The notes: a model not told the origin generated them from the letters alone. Shown: positions 25,412 through 36,303, counted from the first letter of the stretch. The stretch is DNA of 64,000 nucleotides from Nitrospirota bacterium (GCA_040757595.1 JBFLWP010000012.1:58850-122849); one strand, 5' to 3'. Program-made: numbers and translations.

Positions 25412-25690
25412 ATGCCGGTCATTCACAAGTCAACCATCAAGCGGGCCCGCCAGGCCGAGAAGCGGAACCAGCGGAACCGGGCCGTCCAGAGCGCGGTCAA
25501 GAGCGTCATGAAGAAAGTGCTCGCCGCCGTGGACGAGAAGAGCGTGGACGGCGCCAAGGCTGCGCTGCGCGAAGCCACGGCCTCGCTGCACAAGGCGGTC
25601 TCCAAAGGCGTACTCAAGCGGAACACCGCGTCCCGACGGATCTCCCGTCTCGCCGTCAGGGTCAACGCTCTGTCGGCCGGCCGGGCCTGA
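25412..25690 (+). CDS. rpsT: 30S ribosomal protein S20
   Basis: The 92-residue basic product begins MPVIHKSTIKRARQAEKRNQ and has the repeated helices of S20, with KRNTASRRISRLAVRVNAL at the end. It binds 16S rRNA in the small subunit body. Length is normal. The ATG follows ggagaagg. Its last 29 bases overlap the end of holA, which is convergent. Confidence 0.96.
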   Translation: MPVIHKSTIKRARQAEKRNQRNRAVQSAVKSVMKKVLAAVDEKSVDGAKAALREATASLHKAVSKGVLKRNTASRRISRLAVRVNALSAGRA

Positions 25691-26816
25691 CCGCCCGCGC
25701 CGCCGGTTTCGTCGGAAGAGACGAGCTGGGCCTGTCTCGATCAGCCGGCTGGCCCTTCCCACCAGTCCCGGCCCCGCCAAGCGAGCAGAGCGCCAGCAAC
25801 AGCGATTCCAGCGACCGCTCCGGAGCGGTCGCGCTGCCGCCCTTCAACTTCGAGTCGGTCTCCAGGAACAACCGGAAGGCGCTCCGCAGGGCCGGGTCGG
25901 GAAACCGGCTCAGGAACGCCTTGACCTTGAAGGGCGGCATCCGCAGGTGCCGGGCGGCTTCGGATTCGGTGCCGCCCTGCCGCAACAGGTCCTTGACCTT
26001 CCAGATGCGGCGGTACTGCCAGACCAGCGACCCGAGGATCCGCACCGGCGCCTCGCCAGCTTCCAAGTTGCGGGCCGCGATGCGCAGCACCCGCTCCCGG
26101 TCCCCGGCGGCGATCGCCGCGGTCAGGTCGAAGACCGAGGCCCCCGCTTCCATGCCTCGGACTGCCTCCAGCTCGGCCGGTCCCGCAATCGACCCCTTGG
26201 GAACGTAGGCCGCCAGTTTTTCCAGCTCCCGTCGGACCGGGTAGAGGGCGCCTCCGGCCTGATCCTTGAGCGAGAGCACGCGCTCCTTGAGCGTCTGGAC
26301 CGCCTCGCCGGTCAGTTGCACGCCGAGTGACACCGCTTCCCGCGTGATCCATCCGGTCAAGTCCCATTCGGTCAAGGCCGAGCAGTCCACCACCACCGCG
26401 GCCTTCCCGAGCCCCTGCGCGAACTTGGTCCGGCCGTCCAGCTTCGCCGCGACGAACACCAGGGTCGTGGTGTCGCAGGGAGCCTTGCAGTAGGAAAGCA
26501 GGGCCTCCCCCTCCCGGGCCGGCAGCTTCTCCGCTGCCTTGACCATCACCAGGCGGCGCGAGGCGAAGACCGGAACCTCGCCGGCTCGCGCGAGGATCTC
26601 CGCCGCCCCAGTCTCGTCGCCGTAGAGCAGATCATGGTTGAACGCCTCCAATCCCCCGTCGGGAGCCGACGCGCCGCTCCCCCCGCCCAGCACCGCCGCA
26701 CGGATCGCCGCCACCGCCTGGTCGCGCAGACAGTCCTCCTCCCCGACGACCAGGTAGAGGGAGGCGATCCCCTGCCGCCCGATCGTCGCGCTCAATTCCT
26801 GAGGCCTGACGTTCAT
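25662..26816 (-). CDS. holA: DNA polymerase III delta subunit
   Basis: The 384-residue product matches HolA: LYLVVGEEDCLRDQAVAAIR at the start, PVFASRRLVMVKAAEKLP, then LEKLAAYVPKGSI, FDLTAAIAAGDRERVLRI, ILGSLVWQYRRIWKVKDLL and MPPFKVKAFLSR. It opens the sliding clamp in the clamp-loader complex. The C-terminal tail (last 35 residues) is low-complexity and reads antisense through the end of rpsT, so it is probably an unconserved extension. It follows lptE by 25 bp, the usual leuS-lptE-holA order. Confidence 0.93.
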   Translation of the reverse strand: MNVRPQELSATIGRQGIASLYLVVGEEDCLRDQAVAAIRAAVLGGGSGASAPDGGLEAFNHDLLYGDETGAAEILARAGEVPVFASRRLVMVKAAEKLPAREGEALLSYCKAPCDTTTLVFVAAKLDGRTKFAQGLGKAAVVVDCSALTEWDLTGWITREAVSLGVQLTGEAVQTLKERVLSLKDQAGGALYPVRRELEKLAAYVPKGSIAGPAELEAVRGMEAGASVFDLTAAIAAGDRERVLRIAARNLEAGEAPVRILGSLVWQYRRIWKVKDLLRQGGTESEAARHLRMPPFKVKAFLSRFPDPALRSAFRLFLETDSKLKGGSATAPERSLESLLLALCSLGGAGTGGKGQPADRDRPSSSLPTKPAARAVRPGRPTER

Positions 26817-26841
26817 GGTGTGACGAGAGCCTTGCGGCTTC

Positions 26842-27465
26842 TTACTGGGCGCTCTTCTTCTCGGCCGGCGCCGCGTCCTTCGCTTGAGCCTTGGCCTCCA
26901 AGTGGGCCAGGAAGCGGGTGGCCAGATCCTCCGCGATCAAGCGGCCGGCCTGCTCCAGGGCGCGGGCCTGCAGCACGCGGTTGAACTGCAGGTCGTTGGT
27001 GATGAAAAACTCGGAAGAGGCCGTGGAATTCTGGTTCCAGACCTCCTTGCCGGAGCGCAAGTCCTCCACCACCGCCTTCACCGTCACCGTGACCCGGGTC
27101 TCAAACGTCGCCGACTGCGTGAAGCTCAGGGACGGGGTCAGGACGGAGACGATCGTCGCCTTGAGCCGCAGGTCGGCCGCCTCGGCGCCTGGCACCACGC
27201 GCACCCCGCTGCCGGCCGAAAACTCGTGGCGCGCGTAGGTGGTGAGCTTCTGCTCCAAGTTCGGCTCGAAGGTCTTGTTCTCGAAGATGGGGATGACCAG
27301 GCGGGGTGCGTCTTCCCGGGTGGAGGCGGCGGGTTTGGCGGAAGTCCCGCCGATCGTCGGCCCTGCCACTCCGTCAACCCGGAACTGATACCCGCATGAA
27401 GAAGTGAACAGTGAACAGTAAAGAGTGAACAGTAAAAAAGACTGTCTCCAACTCCCGCTGTTCAC
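26842..27465 (-). CDS. lptE: LPS-assembly lipoprotein LptE
   Basis: The mature part starts CGYQFRVDG, as in LptE, and continues with RLVIPIFENKTFEPNLEQKL, VRVVPGAEAADLRLKATIVSV and a C-terminal FLAHLEAKAQ. It plugs the LptD barrel for LPS insertion. The signal peptide is unusual: residues before the Cys (FLLFTLYCSLFTSS) are encoded by the dyad repeat at 27404-27501. No ATG is available; GTG at 27465 (or 27486) is the best start. Without the repeat the protein would have no export signal, so the repeat must have been accommodated or recruited. Confidence 0.85.
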   Translation of the reverse strand: MNSGSWRQSFLLFTLYCSLFTSSCGYQFRVDGVAGPTIGGTSAKPAASTREDAPRLVIPIFENKTFEPNLEQKLTTYARHEFSAGSGVRVVPGAEAADLRLKATIVSVLTPSLSFTQSATFETRVTVTVKAVVEDLRSGKEVWNQNSTASSEFFITNDLQFNRVLQARALEQAGRLIAEDLATRFLAHLEAKAQAKDAAPAEKKSAQ

Positions 27466-27501
27466 TTTGAACTGTTCACCGTTCACTATTAATCGTTCAC
27501 G
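27404..27501. repeat. Dyad repeat, word family gtgaacagtgaaca/tgttcactgttcac
   Basis: Left arm 27404-27435 holds three copies of gtgaacagt; right arm 27458-27501 holds the inverted words ctgttcac and gttcac four times. The element spans the leuS-lptE junction and supplies the start codon and signal peptide codons of lptE. Its A+T content is much higher than that of the flanking genes. Confidence 0.8.
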
Positions 27502-27520
27502 GTTCGCTTGCGTCGGCCGG

Positions 27521-30163
27521 CTAGACGACGAAGTTGACGAGCTTCTTCTCGACGTAGATGACCTTGCGGGGGCTCTTGCCCTGGAGCCACTCCGCAAGCT
27601 TGGGGTCCTGTCTGGCCAGCGCGACGACCTGCTCCTCGGTCGAATCGGCCGGCACCTCGATCCTGCTCCGCAGCTTGCCGTTCACCTGGATCGGGATCGT
27701 GAGCCGCTCGCTCGCGACCAGCGCCGGCTCGTACTCGGGCCAAGGCTGGCGCGCCACGCTCGGCTGCCGGCCCAACGACGTCCAGAGCTCCTCGGCCAGG
27801 TGGGGCGCAAAGGGCGCCAGGAGGAGGACCAGCGTCCGGGCCGCCTCACGGAGCGCGGCGGTCTCGTCCGGCGCCCCGTCGGCCTTCCGCTCCGCCACCC
27901 ATTTATAGAGCCCGTTCACGAACTCCATAAGGGCCGCGATCGCCGTGTTGAACTGGAACTCCCGCTCGATGTCGTCGGTGACCTTCTTGATCGTCCGGTG
28001 CGTCAGGCGGCGCAGCTCGATCGCGCGCGGCGGCGCTTCGACCGTCGAGGTCGAGCGCTCCCCCTCTCGCCCCGCGCCTCGCGCCTCCAGCTCCGCGAAG
28101 AGCCGCCAGACCCGGTTGAGGAACCGCGCGCAGCCCTCCACGCCCGAGTCGCTCCACTCCAGGTCCTTGTCCGGCGGCGCCGCGAAGAGGGAGAAGAGGC
28201 GGGCGGTGTCGGCTCCGTAGGCGGCGATCAGGTGCTCCGGGTCCACGATGTTCTTCTTGGACTTGGACATCTTCTCCACCCGGCCCCGCTCCACGGGCGT
28301 CCGCTTTCCCTCCGCCTGGCACAGAGCGCAGCGCCAGCCGTCCTTCTCGGAGCCGGCCAGCTCGCCGGGGAACAGCCAGCCGTGCGTCGGGCAGCGGTAG
28401 GTCTCCTTGCAGACCATCCCCTGCGTGAGCAGGCTTTGGAAAGGCTCGTCCACGTGGGTCAGACCCAGGTCCCGGATGACCTTCGTGAAAAACCTCGCGT
28501 AGAGCAGGTGGAGCACGGCGTGCTCGATGCCGCCGACGTACTGGTCCACCGCCATCCAGTACCGGGCGGCCGCCGGCTGGATCGGCTGCCGGTGTTCGCG
28601 CGGAGAGCAATAGCGGAGGAAGTACCAGGAGGAGTCCACGAAGGTGTCCATCGTGTCGGTTTCGCGCCGGGCCTGGCGGCCGCACGTGGGGCAGGACGTC
28701 CGGACGAAGCTCTCGGACTGCGCCAACGGCGAGGCGCCCTTGCCGGTGAAGGGCACATCGGGCGGCAAGACCACCGGCAGGTCGCGCTCCGGCACCGGCA
28801 CGACGCCGCAGGCCTCGCAATAGACCATCGGGATCGGGGTGCCCCAGTAGCGCTGCCGGGAGACGCCCCAGTCGCGCAGCCGGTAGTTCACCGTGCGCCG
28901 GCCCATCCCCTGCGCCTCGACGAATTCGGCGATCCGGTCTTTCGCCTCCGGCACGGACAGACCGGTGAAGCGGTCGGAGTTGACCAGGAGGCCGGCTGAC
29001 TCCTGCTCCTCATAGGCGGCCTCCAGATTCGGCTCGTCCAGGGTCCCGGCTGGATTCTGGATGACCAGCCGGACGGGAATGCCGTACTTCTTCGCGAACT
29101 CGAAGTCCCGCTGGTCGTGGGCGGGGACCGCCATGATCGCGCCGGTCCCGTATTCGTAGAGGACGAAGTTGGCCACCCAGATCGGGATGGCCTGCTTCGT
29201 GAACGGGTTGATCGCATGCGCGCCGGTGAAGACTCCTTCCTTTTCCCGGTCGGCGGCGGTCCGGACCGCCCTGTCCTGGCGGGAGACCCGCGCCACGAAC
29301 TCGCGCACCGACCCAGCCTCAGGCCGGCCCCGGATCAAGGACTCGACCAGCGGCGATTCCGGCGCCAGACTCATGAAGGTCGCGCCGAAGATCGTATCCT
29401 GGCGGGTGGTGAAGATGCGGACGGCCCGCAGATCGCCGGCCGGCTCGGCCAGGGGGAAGTCCACCTCGACGCCGACGCTCTTCCCGATCCAGTGGCGTTG
29501 CATCGTGAGCACGCGCTCCGGCCACCCGGCCAGCTTGTCCAGGTCGCGCAGCAGCTCCTCCGCATAGGAGGTGATCCGAAAGAACCACTGTTCGAGCTCC
29601 TTCTGGATCACGACCGAGTCGCACCGCCAGCAGAGCCCCTCCTCCACCTGCTCGTTGGCCAGCACGGTCTCGCAGCTCGGACACCAGTTGACGGCCGAGC
29701 GTTTGCGATAGGCCAGCCCGCGCTCATACATCTTGATAAAGAACCACTGGTTCCACTTGTAGTAGTCCGGCGCGCAGGTGGCCACCTCCCGCTCCCAGTC
29801 GTAGGAAAGGCCCATGCGCCGGAGCTGGTCCCGCATGTAGGCGATGTTCTCCTCGGTCCATCGGCTGGGATGCACGCCCTTGGCGATGGCCGCGTTCTCG
29901 GCCGGCAGGCCGAACGCGTCCCATCCCATCGGGTGCAGGACGTTGAAGCCCCGCATCGCCTTGTAGCGGGCCACCACGTCTCCGATCGCATAGTTCCGCA
30001 CGTGGCCCATGTGGATCCGTCCGGAAGGGTATGGAAACATCTCCAGACAGTAGTACTTGGGACGGGCCTGGTCCTCCGTGGCCAGGAAGGTGCCCTGTTG
30101 GGCCCAATAAGCCTGCCACTTCTCTTCGATCACGCGATGTTCGTACTGGGAGTTCATGGGCAT
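27521..30163 (-). CDS. leuS: Leucyl-tRNA synthetase
   Basis: The 880-residue product has the class I signature as [12 protein letters not shown], the editing domain with [18 protein letters not shown], a Cys4 zinc region ([13 protein letters not shown] and CWRC), WYFLRY, and [12 protein letters not shown]. The C-terminus ends [19 protein letters not shown] as usual. A short low-complexity segment [20 protein letters not shown], between the catalytic core and the anticodon-binding domain, is coded by G+C-rich reiterated words (near 28056-28088) and may be another repeat insertion. First gene of leuS-lptE-holA. Confidence 0.97.
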   Translation of the reverse strand: MPMNSQYEHRVIEEKWQAYWAQQGTFLATEDQARPKYYCLEMFPYPSGRIHMGHVRNYAIGDVVARYKAMRGFNVLHPMGWDAFGLPAENAAIAKGVHPSRWTEENIAYMRDQLRRMGLSYDWEREVATCAPDYYKWNQWFFIKMYERGLAYRKRSAVNWCPSCETVLANEQVEEGLCWRCDSVVIQKELEQWFFRITSYAEELLRDLDKLAGWPERVLTMQRHWIGKSVGVEVDFPLAEPAGDLRAVRIFTTRQDTIFGATFMSLAPESPLVESLIRGRPEAGSVREFVARVSRQDRAVRTAADREKEGVFTGAHAINPFTKQAIPIWVANFVLYEYGTGAIMAVPAHDQRDFEFAKKYGIPVRLVIQNPAGTLDEPNLEAAYEEQESAGLLVNSDRFTGLSVPEAKDRIAEFVEAQGMGRRTVNYRLRDWGVSRQRYWGTPIPMVYCEACGVVPVPERDLPVVLPPDVPFTGKGASPLAQSESFVRTSCPTCGRQARRETDTMDTFVDSSWYFLRYCSPREHRQPIQPAAARYWMAVDQYVGGIEHAVLHLLYARFFTKVIRDLGLTHVDEPFQSLLTQGMVCKETYRCPTHGWLFPGELAGSEKDGWRCALCQAEGKRTPVERGRVEKMSKSKKNIVDPEHLIAAYGADTARLFSLFAAPPDKDLEWSDSGVEGCARFLNRVWRLFAELEARGAGREGERSTSTVEAPPRAIELRRLTHRTIKKVTDDIEREFQFNTAIAALMEFVNGLYKWVAERKADGAPDETAALREAARTLVLLLAPFAPHLAEELWTSLGRQPSVARQPWPEYEPALVASERLTIPIQVNGKLRSRIEVPADSTEEQVVALARQDPKLAEWLQGKSPRKVIYVEKKLVNFVV

Positions 30164-30170
30164 AGCCTTG

Positions 30171-30248
30171 AGCCGTCAACTCTCAGCTTTCAGCACGCCG
30201 CCGAGTCCGAGACCCACGAGCCATGGCTGAACGCCGATGACTGACTGC
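30171..30248. repeat. Dyad repeat, word family tcagctttcagc/gctgaacgccgatgac
   Basis: Left arm 30171-30195 (gccgtcaactctcagctttc) pairs imperfectly with right arm 30221-30248 (ccatggctgaacgccgatga). It lies in the leuS leader, 8 bases before the start codon. Its words resemble those of the element at 63562-63629. Confidence 0.6.
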
Positions 30249-30268
30249 GTCGTTTTTTGGGAGTCGAG

Positions 30269-30297
30269 ACTCTAGCATACACGATGGGGGGTCACAA
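30269..30297 (-). promoter_or_regulatory. Candidate sigma-70 promoter for leuS
   Basis: Minus-strand TTGTGA and TAGAGT are 17 bases apart, upstream of leuS by about 105 bases. The intervening leader contains the dyad repeat at 30171-30248. Confidence 0.4.
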
Positions 30298-30354
30298 GAT
30301 GACGGGGCCGAGGGATCGAGGCAGGAACGGGGATTGAGCTGACGAGCGGGTTCC

Positions 30355-30384
30355 TTGACAGTCACGACACATCGTTTGTAGGAT
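30355..30384 (+). promoter_or_regulatory. Candidate sigma-70 promoter for the hybrid kinase
   Basis: TTGACA (perfect -35) and TAGGAT are 18 bases apart. They lie about 250 bases before the kinase start, so a long leader is implied. The remainder of 30385-30631 shows no gene. Confidence 0.5.
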
Positions 30385-30631
30385 GTTTGTGCAACGAGCA
30401 GGAACGGCGGTAAGACAGGGACGTTCCCGCCCCCTATCTAATGTATTAACGGCCCCTCGTTCGCCTGGAGAAACTCCTCAGGTCCTCAAAGGCCTCACCG
30501 ATACAGAAGCATAAACCACCCACTCGCCGTCCGGCAGGGGCGGCTTGTGCTCGCGGGAGAAAGATGGCGGGCGATCCTCCCGACATTTTCTCTCCCGAGT
30601 GACACCGGATACACCGCAGCGGACCAACCAC

Positions 30632-33600
30632 GTGCCCATTCGCTATCAAACACTCCCGGCCATCATCCTGGCGCTGATCCTCGCCGCCCTCGTCACCGGG
30701 GCCGTCATCCTTCGGGTCGTTGAGAACCGTCTGATAGGGGCAGCCGGAGAGAATCTTGCCCTCGCCGCCGTGGACATCGCCGAAAAGCTGGATCTGGTCC
30801 TTGCCGAGCGGTACGGGGACATCCAGATGATGGTCCAGGCAGACGTCATGCAGGGGCATGACGTCGAAGCCATGACCGTCTATCTCCGCCAACTGCAGAA
30901 GGCTTACCCTATCTACCTCTGGCTGGGGGTGACGGATGCGCAGGGGCGAATCGTGGCCGCGACCGACCAGACCAGCGTGGGCGGGGACCGCAGCCGGGCC
31001 ACATGGTTTCAAGCCGTCCGCGGCGAACACCGCATCCGGGTGTTGGACGTCGAGGAGTCCGAAGAGGTTGAGCGAGGGCTGGCCGCGTCGTTCGCGGCCC
31101 CGATCATCGGCCCCCGCGGAGAGTTCAGAGGGGCTGTCGTGACCCAGATCGGGCTGTCGTCCCTCGAAGACGCAACGGTGTTTCCGATGCAAGTCCAGCA
31201 GGGCACGGCGGAGAGAGTCGAATATCAGTTCCTCACCCAGGATGGAACCGTCATCGTGGATTCCGCCCTCAGGCAGGAGGGAACGGTGAACTTGAAACGG
31301 GCCCGGCTGCCGTCGGCCGAACTGTTCGACTCGGCTCCGCCCGGCTACGTCGAGGAACAGCATCTGCGCCGCCACGTGCCGGTCATCACCGGCTACGCCC
31401 GGACCAGGGGCTCGGGCGAGTTCGCCGGGCTGTCCTGGGGGGTGTTGGTGCGCAGGGACCGGCAGGATGTCCTGGCGCCGATTCACGACGTGCTGTGGAA
31501 GTTCGGTGCCGCGATGGGCCTCGTCTTCCTGCCGGCCGTCGGATTTTTGATATGGACAACGGGGCGCCTCAAGCAAGAATGGGCCAAGGCCCAGTCGGAG
31601 CAGAGGCGGGCAACGGAAGCGGAGGTGGCGGCACAGGAGAAGGCCCGCCTCCTCGAGCTCCTCTTCAACGACAGCCTGACCTGCCTCGTCCTCCTGGACC
31701 GGAACTTCAATTTCATCCGCGTCAACGAAGCCTATGCCCGCGCCTGCCGGCGCAAGGTATCGGAATTTCCGGGCCACAACCACTTCGAGTTTTACCCGTC
31801 CGACGCCCAGAAGATCTTCGAGCAAGTCCGCGAGACGAAGAAGCCCTTCCAGACGTTCGCGCGCCCCTTCGTCTTCCCCGACCACCCGGAATGGGGCGTG
31901 ACCTACTGGGACTGGACTCTGGTGCCGATCCTGGACCGGTCGGGCGAGGTCGAGTTCCTCGTTTTTTCGCTCAACGACGTGACGGAACGCGAGCGGGCGG
32001 AAGAGAATCTGGCGAAGAACCGGGCCCAACTCGAAGCGATTCTCGACAACAGCCCGACCATGATCTTTCTCAAGGATCCCGAGGGCCGATACCTGCTGAG
32101 CAATCGCCAGTTTGAGAAGATCACCCATCGGCCCAGCGAAGCCATTCTCGGCAGGACGGACGAGGACATTTTCCCGCCGGAGCAAGCCGCCGCCTTTCGG
32201 GCCAACGACCGCAGGGTGCTGGACGCCGGCGTTCCGCTGCTATTCGAGGAAGTTGCGCTCCACGACGACGGCCCTCACACCAGTCTCGTCTGCAAGTTCC
32301 CCCTTCGGGACTCACAAGGACGCGTGCATGCGATCGGCGGCATCGTCACCGACATCACCGAGCGCAAACTGGCGGAAGAGGCGCTGCGCCGGAGCGAGGC
32401 CAGCTTGGCGAACGCCCAGCGGATCGCGCACCTGGGGAACTGGGACTGGAACATCGTGACCAACGAGCTGCGCTGGTCCGATGAGATCTATCGCATCTTT
32501 GGGCTCACCCCGCAGGAATTCGGCGCCACCTACGAGGCATTCCTCGGCTCCGTGCACCCCGACGATCGCGAGCATGTGAAGCAAGCGGTGAACGATGCCT
32601 TGTACCGGCATGCCCCCTACGGCATTGACCACCGCATCGTGTTGCCCGACGGCACGGTACGGACCGTTCACGAACAGGCCGAAGTCACGTTCGATGCGCA
32701 AGGTCGTCCCATCCGCATGATGGGAACGGTCCAGGACATCACCGAGCAGAGACGGCTCGAGGAACAGCTTCGCCAGGCGCAGAAGATGGAGGCGATCGGG
32801 CGGCTGGCCGGAGGCATCGCGCACGACTTCAACAATCTGCTGACGGTGATCAACGGGTACTGCCAGCTTCTTCTGTCCGACATGCGTCCGCTGGACCCCA
32901 GATACCGACATGTACAGGAGATTTTCCGGGCCGGAGAGCGGGCAACCGCCTTGACCAACCAGCTCCTGACGTTCAGCCGGAAGCAGATCCTGCATCCACG
33001 GGTCCTGGACCTGAACGAAGTCGTCGCCAACGTCGAGCGCATGCTCGCGCGGCTGATCGGCGAGAATATCCGGCTCGTGACGAGACTCGATCCGGCCCTG
33101 TGGCCGGTCAGAGCCGAGCCGGGGCAGATTGAGCAAGTGCTCCTGAACCTGGCCGTGAACGCCCGTGATGCCATGCCCCGGGGCGGAATCGTGACGATCG
33201 AAACCGCGAACGAGGAGCTGACCCAGACAGCCGCTCCCCTGGACCCGACCGTTCCTCCGGGACCCTACACGAGACTGACGGTCACGGACACCGGTTGCGG
33301 CATGGATGAAGCCACCCAGGCCAGGATTTTCGAGCCGTTCTTCACGACCAAGGAGCCGGGCAAAGGAACCGGGCTCGGCCTTTCGACCGTCTACGGGATC
33401 GTGAAACAGAGCGGCGGATACATCTTCGTCCGCAGCAAGCCGGGACAGGGGACGACCTTTACCGTCTATCTCCCCCGAGTCGAAGAACCGGTCTTGCGCG
33501 AAACGCACGAGAGCCCGGCCGTTCCGGCGGACGGTGGATCGGAGATCATCCTCCTCGTTGAAGATCAGGCCGAAGTTCGAGCCCTGACGCGGACGATTCT

Positions 33601-33946
33601 CCATTCGAAAGGCTACGCGGTGTTGGAGGCAAGCGACGGCGAGCAGGCCCTGCGCCTCTGTCGGGAGCGCCAAGGTCCTCTCCATCTGTTGCTCGCCGAC
33701 GTCATGTTGCCGGGCATGGACGGCCTGACGTTGGCCGAGCGTCTGACCGCTCTCCGTCCGGACATGAAGGTGCTGTACATGTCCGGCTATGCGGACGACG
33801 CGCTCCGGCGCCGCGGTGCCCTTTCGGAAAGCAACGCTTTCCTCCAGAAACCCTTCACGCCCCCCTCGCTCATCAGAAAGGTCCGCGAGGTGCTCGACGC
33901 GCCGCCCAACGGCCAGGCGACTGCGACACACCAAACGGTTCGGTGA
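30632..33946 (+). CDS. Membrane hybrid histidine kinase (dCache, three PAS, HisKA, HATPase, REC)
   Basis: From GTG 30632 the product has about 1104 residues: a transmembrane helix ([18 protein letters not shown]), a periplasmic double-Cache sensor (about 35-300), a second helix ([18 protein letters not shown]), three PAS domains (about 345-480, 490-610, 625-745, each ending in DVTER/DITER/DITEQ), a phosphoacceptor [19 protein letters not shown], an ATPase domain ([28 protein letters not shown]) and a C-terminal receiver ([18 protein letters not shown]). It senses a small molecule in the periplasm. The start is unsure; TTG 30545 and GTG 30599 are alternatives. The C-terminal half closely resembles the kinase at 4.1-6.2 kb. 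Confidence 0.9.
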   Translation: MPIRYQTLPAIILALILAALVTGAVILRVVENRLIGAAGENLALAAVDIAEKLDLVLAERYGDIQMMVQADVMQGHDVEAMTVYLRQLQKAYPIYLWLGVTDAQGRIVAATDQTSVGGDRSRATWFQAVRGEHRIRVLDVEESEEVERGLAASFAAPIIGPRGEFRGAVVTQIGLSSLEDATVFPMQVQQGTAERVEYQFLTQDGTVIVDSALRQEGTVNLKRARLPSAELFDSAPPGYVEEQHLRRHVPVITGYARTRGSGEFAGLSWGVLVRRDRQDVLAPIHDVLWKFGAAMGLVFLPAVGFLIWTTGRLKQEWAKAQSEQRRATEAEVAAQEKARLLELLFNDSLTCLVLLDRNFNFIRVNEAYARACRRKVSEFPGHNHFEFYPSDAQKIFEQVRETKKPFQTFARPFVFPDHPEWGVTYWDWTLVPILDRSGEVEFLVFSLNDVTERERAEENLAKNRAQLEAILDNSPTMIFLKDPEGRYLLSNRQFEKITHRPSEAILGRTDEDIFPPEQAAAFRANDRRVLDAGVPLLFEEVALHDDGPHTSLVCKFPLRDSQGRVHAIGGIVTDITERKLAEEALRRSEASLANAQRIAHLGNWDWNIVTNELRWSDEIYRIFGLTPQEFGATYEAFLGSVHPDDREHVKQAVNDALYRHAPYGIDHRIVLPDGTVRTVHEQAEVTFDAQGRPIRMMGTVQDITEQRRLEEQLRQAQKMEAIGRLAGGIAHDFNNLLTVINGYCQLLLSDMRPLDPRYRHVQEIFRAGERATALTNQLLTFSRKQILHPRVLDLNEVVANVERMLARLIGENIRLVTRLDPALWPVRAEPGQIEQVLLNLAVNARDAMPRGGIVTIETANEELTQTAAPLDPTVPPGPYTRLTVTDTGCGMDEATQARIFEPFFTTKEPGKGTGLGLSTVYGIVKQSGGYIFVRSKPGQGTTFTVYLPRVEEPVLRETHESPAVPADGGSEIILLVEDQAEVRALTRTILHSKGYAVLEASDGEQALRLCRERQGPLHLLLADVMLPGMDGLTLAERLTALRPDMKVLYMSGYADDALRRRGALSESNAFLQKPFTPPSLIRKVREVLDAPPNGQATATHQTVR

Positions 33947-33976
33947 TCCGACGAGGGAGAACAGGTTGAGGCACGC

Positions 33977-35461
33977 ATGATCGGCATCGTGGAAAGATAC
34001 AGGGGTCTGTCCCTGCCCGTGGCCCTCTGTCTCGTCGCCGGCATTTTTCTGCTGGACCTCGCGACGCCGTTGGGAAAGGCGATCTGGACCCTCTATCTCG
34101 TGCCGCTCCTGCTCACGCTCGGGTCGCCGACCAAGCAGGCTCCCGTCTGGCTGGCCGGCGTCTGCACGGGGCTCATCGGGCTTGGCATCCTCTACTCGCC
34201 GCCGGGGGCTCCCCCGGCTGTCTTCCTCTTCAACCGCGCGACCGGGGTCGCCGTCCTCTGGCTGGCCACCCTGTTGATCATGCAACGCAGAGCGGCGGAC
34301 CAGGCGGCCCAGAAAGCCCGGGCGCGGCTCTCCGGCACGGTGGACATCGCCGACGATGCGATCATCTCGGTTGACCGGGCCCAACGCATTCTGCTCTTCA
34401 ACCAGGGCGCCGAGCGGATCTTCGGATACCAGGCTCGCGAGGTGCTCGGCCAGCCGCTCGACCTCTTCCTCCCTGAACGGTTCCTGGAAGCCCATCGCGG
34501 GCATATCCAGGAGCTCGCCGATTCCCCGATAACCGTTGCCAGCCAGCGCAAGGGCGAACGGCGTGAGATTCTCGGTCGGCGAAAGGACGGCAGCGAATTT
34601 CCGGCCGAGGCCTCGATCTCCAAACTGACGACGGACGACGAGCCGATCCTGACCGTCATCCTCCGCGATATCACGTCGCGCAAGCGGGTCGAACAGCGGA
34701 TCGCCGTCGTCCACGCAGTGACGCGCATCCTGGCGGAAGCGCCGACGATCAAGGAGGCCGTCCCCGAGATCATTCGGACCATCTGTGAAGGGCTCGGGTG
34801 GGAAGCCGGGGCCGTCTGGGAACTCGATCCGACCGTTCAGGCCATGCGGTGCCTGGACCTCTGGCACGTGCCCGCCGTGGATCTGACGGAGTTCGAGGCG
34901 ATGACCAGGGCCACGCCGATGCCGAGAAACATCGGGCTGCCCGGCCGTGTTTGGGGTAGCGGAGAGCCGGCCTGGATCGTGGACGCCACGAAGGACCCCA
35001 ACTTTCCCAGAGCGGTCGTCGCCGACCACGCTGGACTCCATGGAGCCTTCGCGTTCCCCATCCGGCTGGACGGGGCGACCATCGGTGTCCTCGAATTTTT
35101 CAGCCGCCAACCTCACGAGCCGGACCAAGCCCTGCTGGAGGTCCTCGACGAACTCGGCAGCCAGATCGGGCAGTTCATCAAGCGGAAGCGGGCGGAGTAC
35201 GAACGGGACCGACTGGTTTGCGAGCTACAGGAGGCCCTCGACAACGTCAAAACCCTGCGCGGGCTGCTCCCGATTTGCGCAAGCTGTAAGAAGATCCGCA
35301 ACAACCAAGGCTACTGGGACCAGATCGAAACCTACATCAGCGCCCGTTCGGAAGCGGAGTTCACCCACGGGACCTGCCCCGACTGCATGAAACGGCTCTA
35401 TCCGGACCTGTACCACAAGCTCGCCAAGGCCAATCCTGACCTCTTCAAAAGCGACGCGTAG
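33977..35461 (+). CDS. Membrane PAS-GAF sensor protein with C-terminal CxxC...CxxC domain
   Basis: The 494-residue product has three to four N-terminal hydrophobic helices, a PAS domain (about 115-240, ending ILRDITSRKRVEQR), a GAF domain (about 245-400) and a C-terminal segment GLLPICASCKKIRNNQGYW, followed by CPDCMKRLYPDLY. The last part is a small domain often found at the end of PAS/GAF sensors and receivers; its four Cys could bind a metal. No kinase or cyclase domain is present, so it probably signals through a partner, perhaps the kinase 30 bp upstream. Confidence 0.82.
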   Translation: MIGIVERYRGLSLPVALCLVAGIFLLDLATPLGKAIWTLYLVPLLLTLGSPTKQAPVWLAGVCTGLIGLGILYSPPGAPPAVFLFNRATGVAVLWLATLLIMQRRAADQAAQKARARLSGTVDIADDAIISVDRAQRILLFNQGAERIFGYQAREVLGQPLDLFLPERFLEAHRGHIQELADSPITVASQRKGERREILGRRKDGSEFPAEASISKLTTDDEPILTVILRDITSRKRVEQRIAVVHAVTRILAEAPTIKEAVPEIIRTICEGLGWEAGAVWELDPTVQAMRCLDLWHVPAVDLTEFEAMTRATPMPRNIGLPGRVWGSGEPAWIVDATKDPNFPRAVVADHAGLHGAFAFPIRLDGATIGVLEFFSRQPHEPDQALLEVLDELGSQIGQFIKRKRAEYERDRLVCELQEALDNVKTLRGLLPICASCKKIRNNQGYWDQIETYISARSEAEFTHGTCPDCMKRLYPDLYHKLAKANPDLFKSDA

Positions 35462-35539
35462 AACCCGGAGCATGCGCCCCACGGTCGCACGCGGCGTGCG
35501 TCCTGGCGGGCGCCCGATCCGAAGAGCCTTCGCCGCCGG

Positions 35540-36211
35540 TCATCCGGCCATGAAGACGCGGAAGCTCTCGATGGAGGGGTACCGGGAAGAAGGTTGCGGC
35601 GGGAGCCGGGAGCTGGATTTGGAGCGGTGATAGATGTGCCCGACGCCGAACTCCCGGGCCGCGGCCAGGCAGGCCTCGTCATCGTCCACGTAGAGGGCCC
35701 GTGCCGGATCGAATCCGATCAGACGCCGGCAGGCCGGCCAGTACTCCTCCCGCATCTTCAGGTAGCCGACCTCGAAGGCGTTGACGATCCGGTCCACGTG
35801 CCGGTCCACCCCGGTCTTCGCGACCTTGATCCGGATGCCGGACTCGTGCGCGTTGGTGATGATGTGCACACGCTTGCCTCGGGCACGCAGGAATTCCAGA
35901 AATTCGACGGCGTCGGGATGGAAGCCGATCAAGTGATCGAATTCCCTGGTCAACGCAATCAGATCAATGTCCAACAGCCGCGTCCAATAGTGGAGGTCGG
36001 TCCAGGCCAGCTCGCGCTCGACGGAGCGATACAGGGCGAGCAGCTTGGTCAGCGCTTCGTCGAAAGAGAGCCCGTGCTTGGCCGCATAGCGACGCGGCAG
36101 CTCCTCCTCGAAGAAGAAATTGTCGAAGTGCCGGTCCAGCAGCGTCCCGTCCATATCGAGGAGGACGTCGTCCACCTGGTCCCAGGGAACCGCGTGACGC
36201 GGGACACCCAT
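35540..36211 (-). CDS. HAD-family hydrolase, YrfG-like GMP/IMP nucleotidase
   Basis: The 223-residue product begins near VDDVLLDMDGTLLDRHFDNF (motif I, nucleophile Asp), has VHIITNAHES (motif II), LKMREEYW with the motif III Lys, and ALYVDDDEACLAAAREFG (motif IV). The long FFEEELPRRYAAKHG cap segment is that of YrfG-type nucleotidases, which dephosphorylate GMP/IMP. The ATG at 36211 is preferred over the longer frame. It converges on the PAS-GAF gene and follows the caspase-like genes by about 90 bases. Confidence 0.85.
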   Translation of the reverse strand: MGVPRHAVPWDQVDDVLLDMDGTLLDRHFDNFFFEEELPRRYAAKHGLSFDEALTKLLALYRSVERELAWTDLHYWTRLLDIDLIALTREFDHLIGFHPDAVEFLEFLRARGKRVHIITNAHESGIRIKVAKTGVDRHVDRIVNAFEVGYLKMREEYWPACRRLIGFDPARALYVDDDEACLAAAREFGVGHIYHRSKSSSRLPPQPSSRYPSIESFRVFMAG

Positions 36212-36303
36212 TGCATTCCTGGGAGCAACGGGTCCCGGTGACGCGTGACGGGTGCTGGATGATGTGTGAAAGATTTTGCAGGGTGCCGACATAGAGAGAC
36301 GAT

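Noticed and set aside
25662..25690. Frameshift at the end of holA because it overlaps rpsT
   Set aside because: Both genes are convergent and each is complete; the overlap is only the variable C-terminal tail of the delta subunit.
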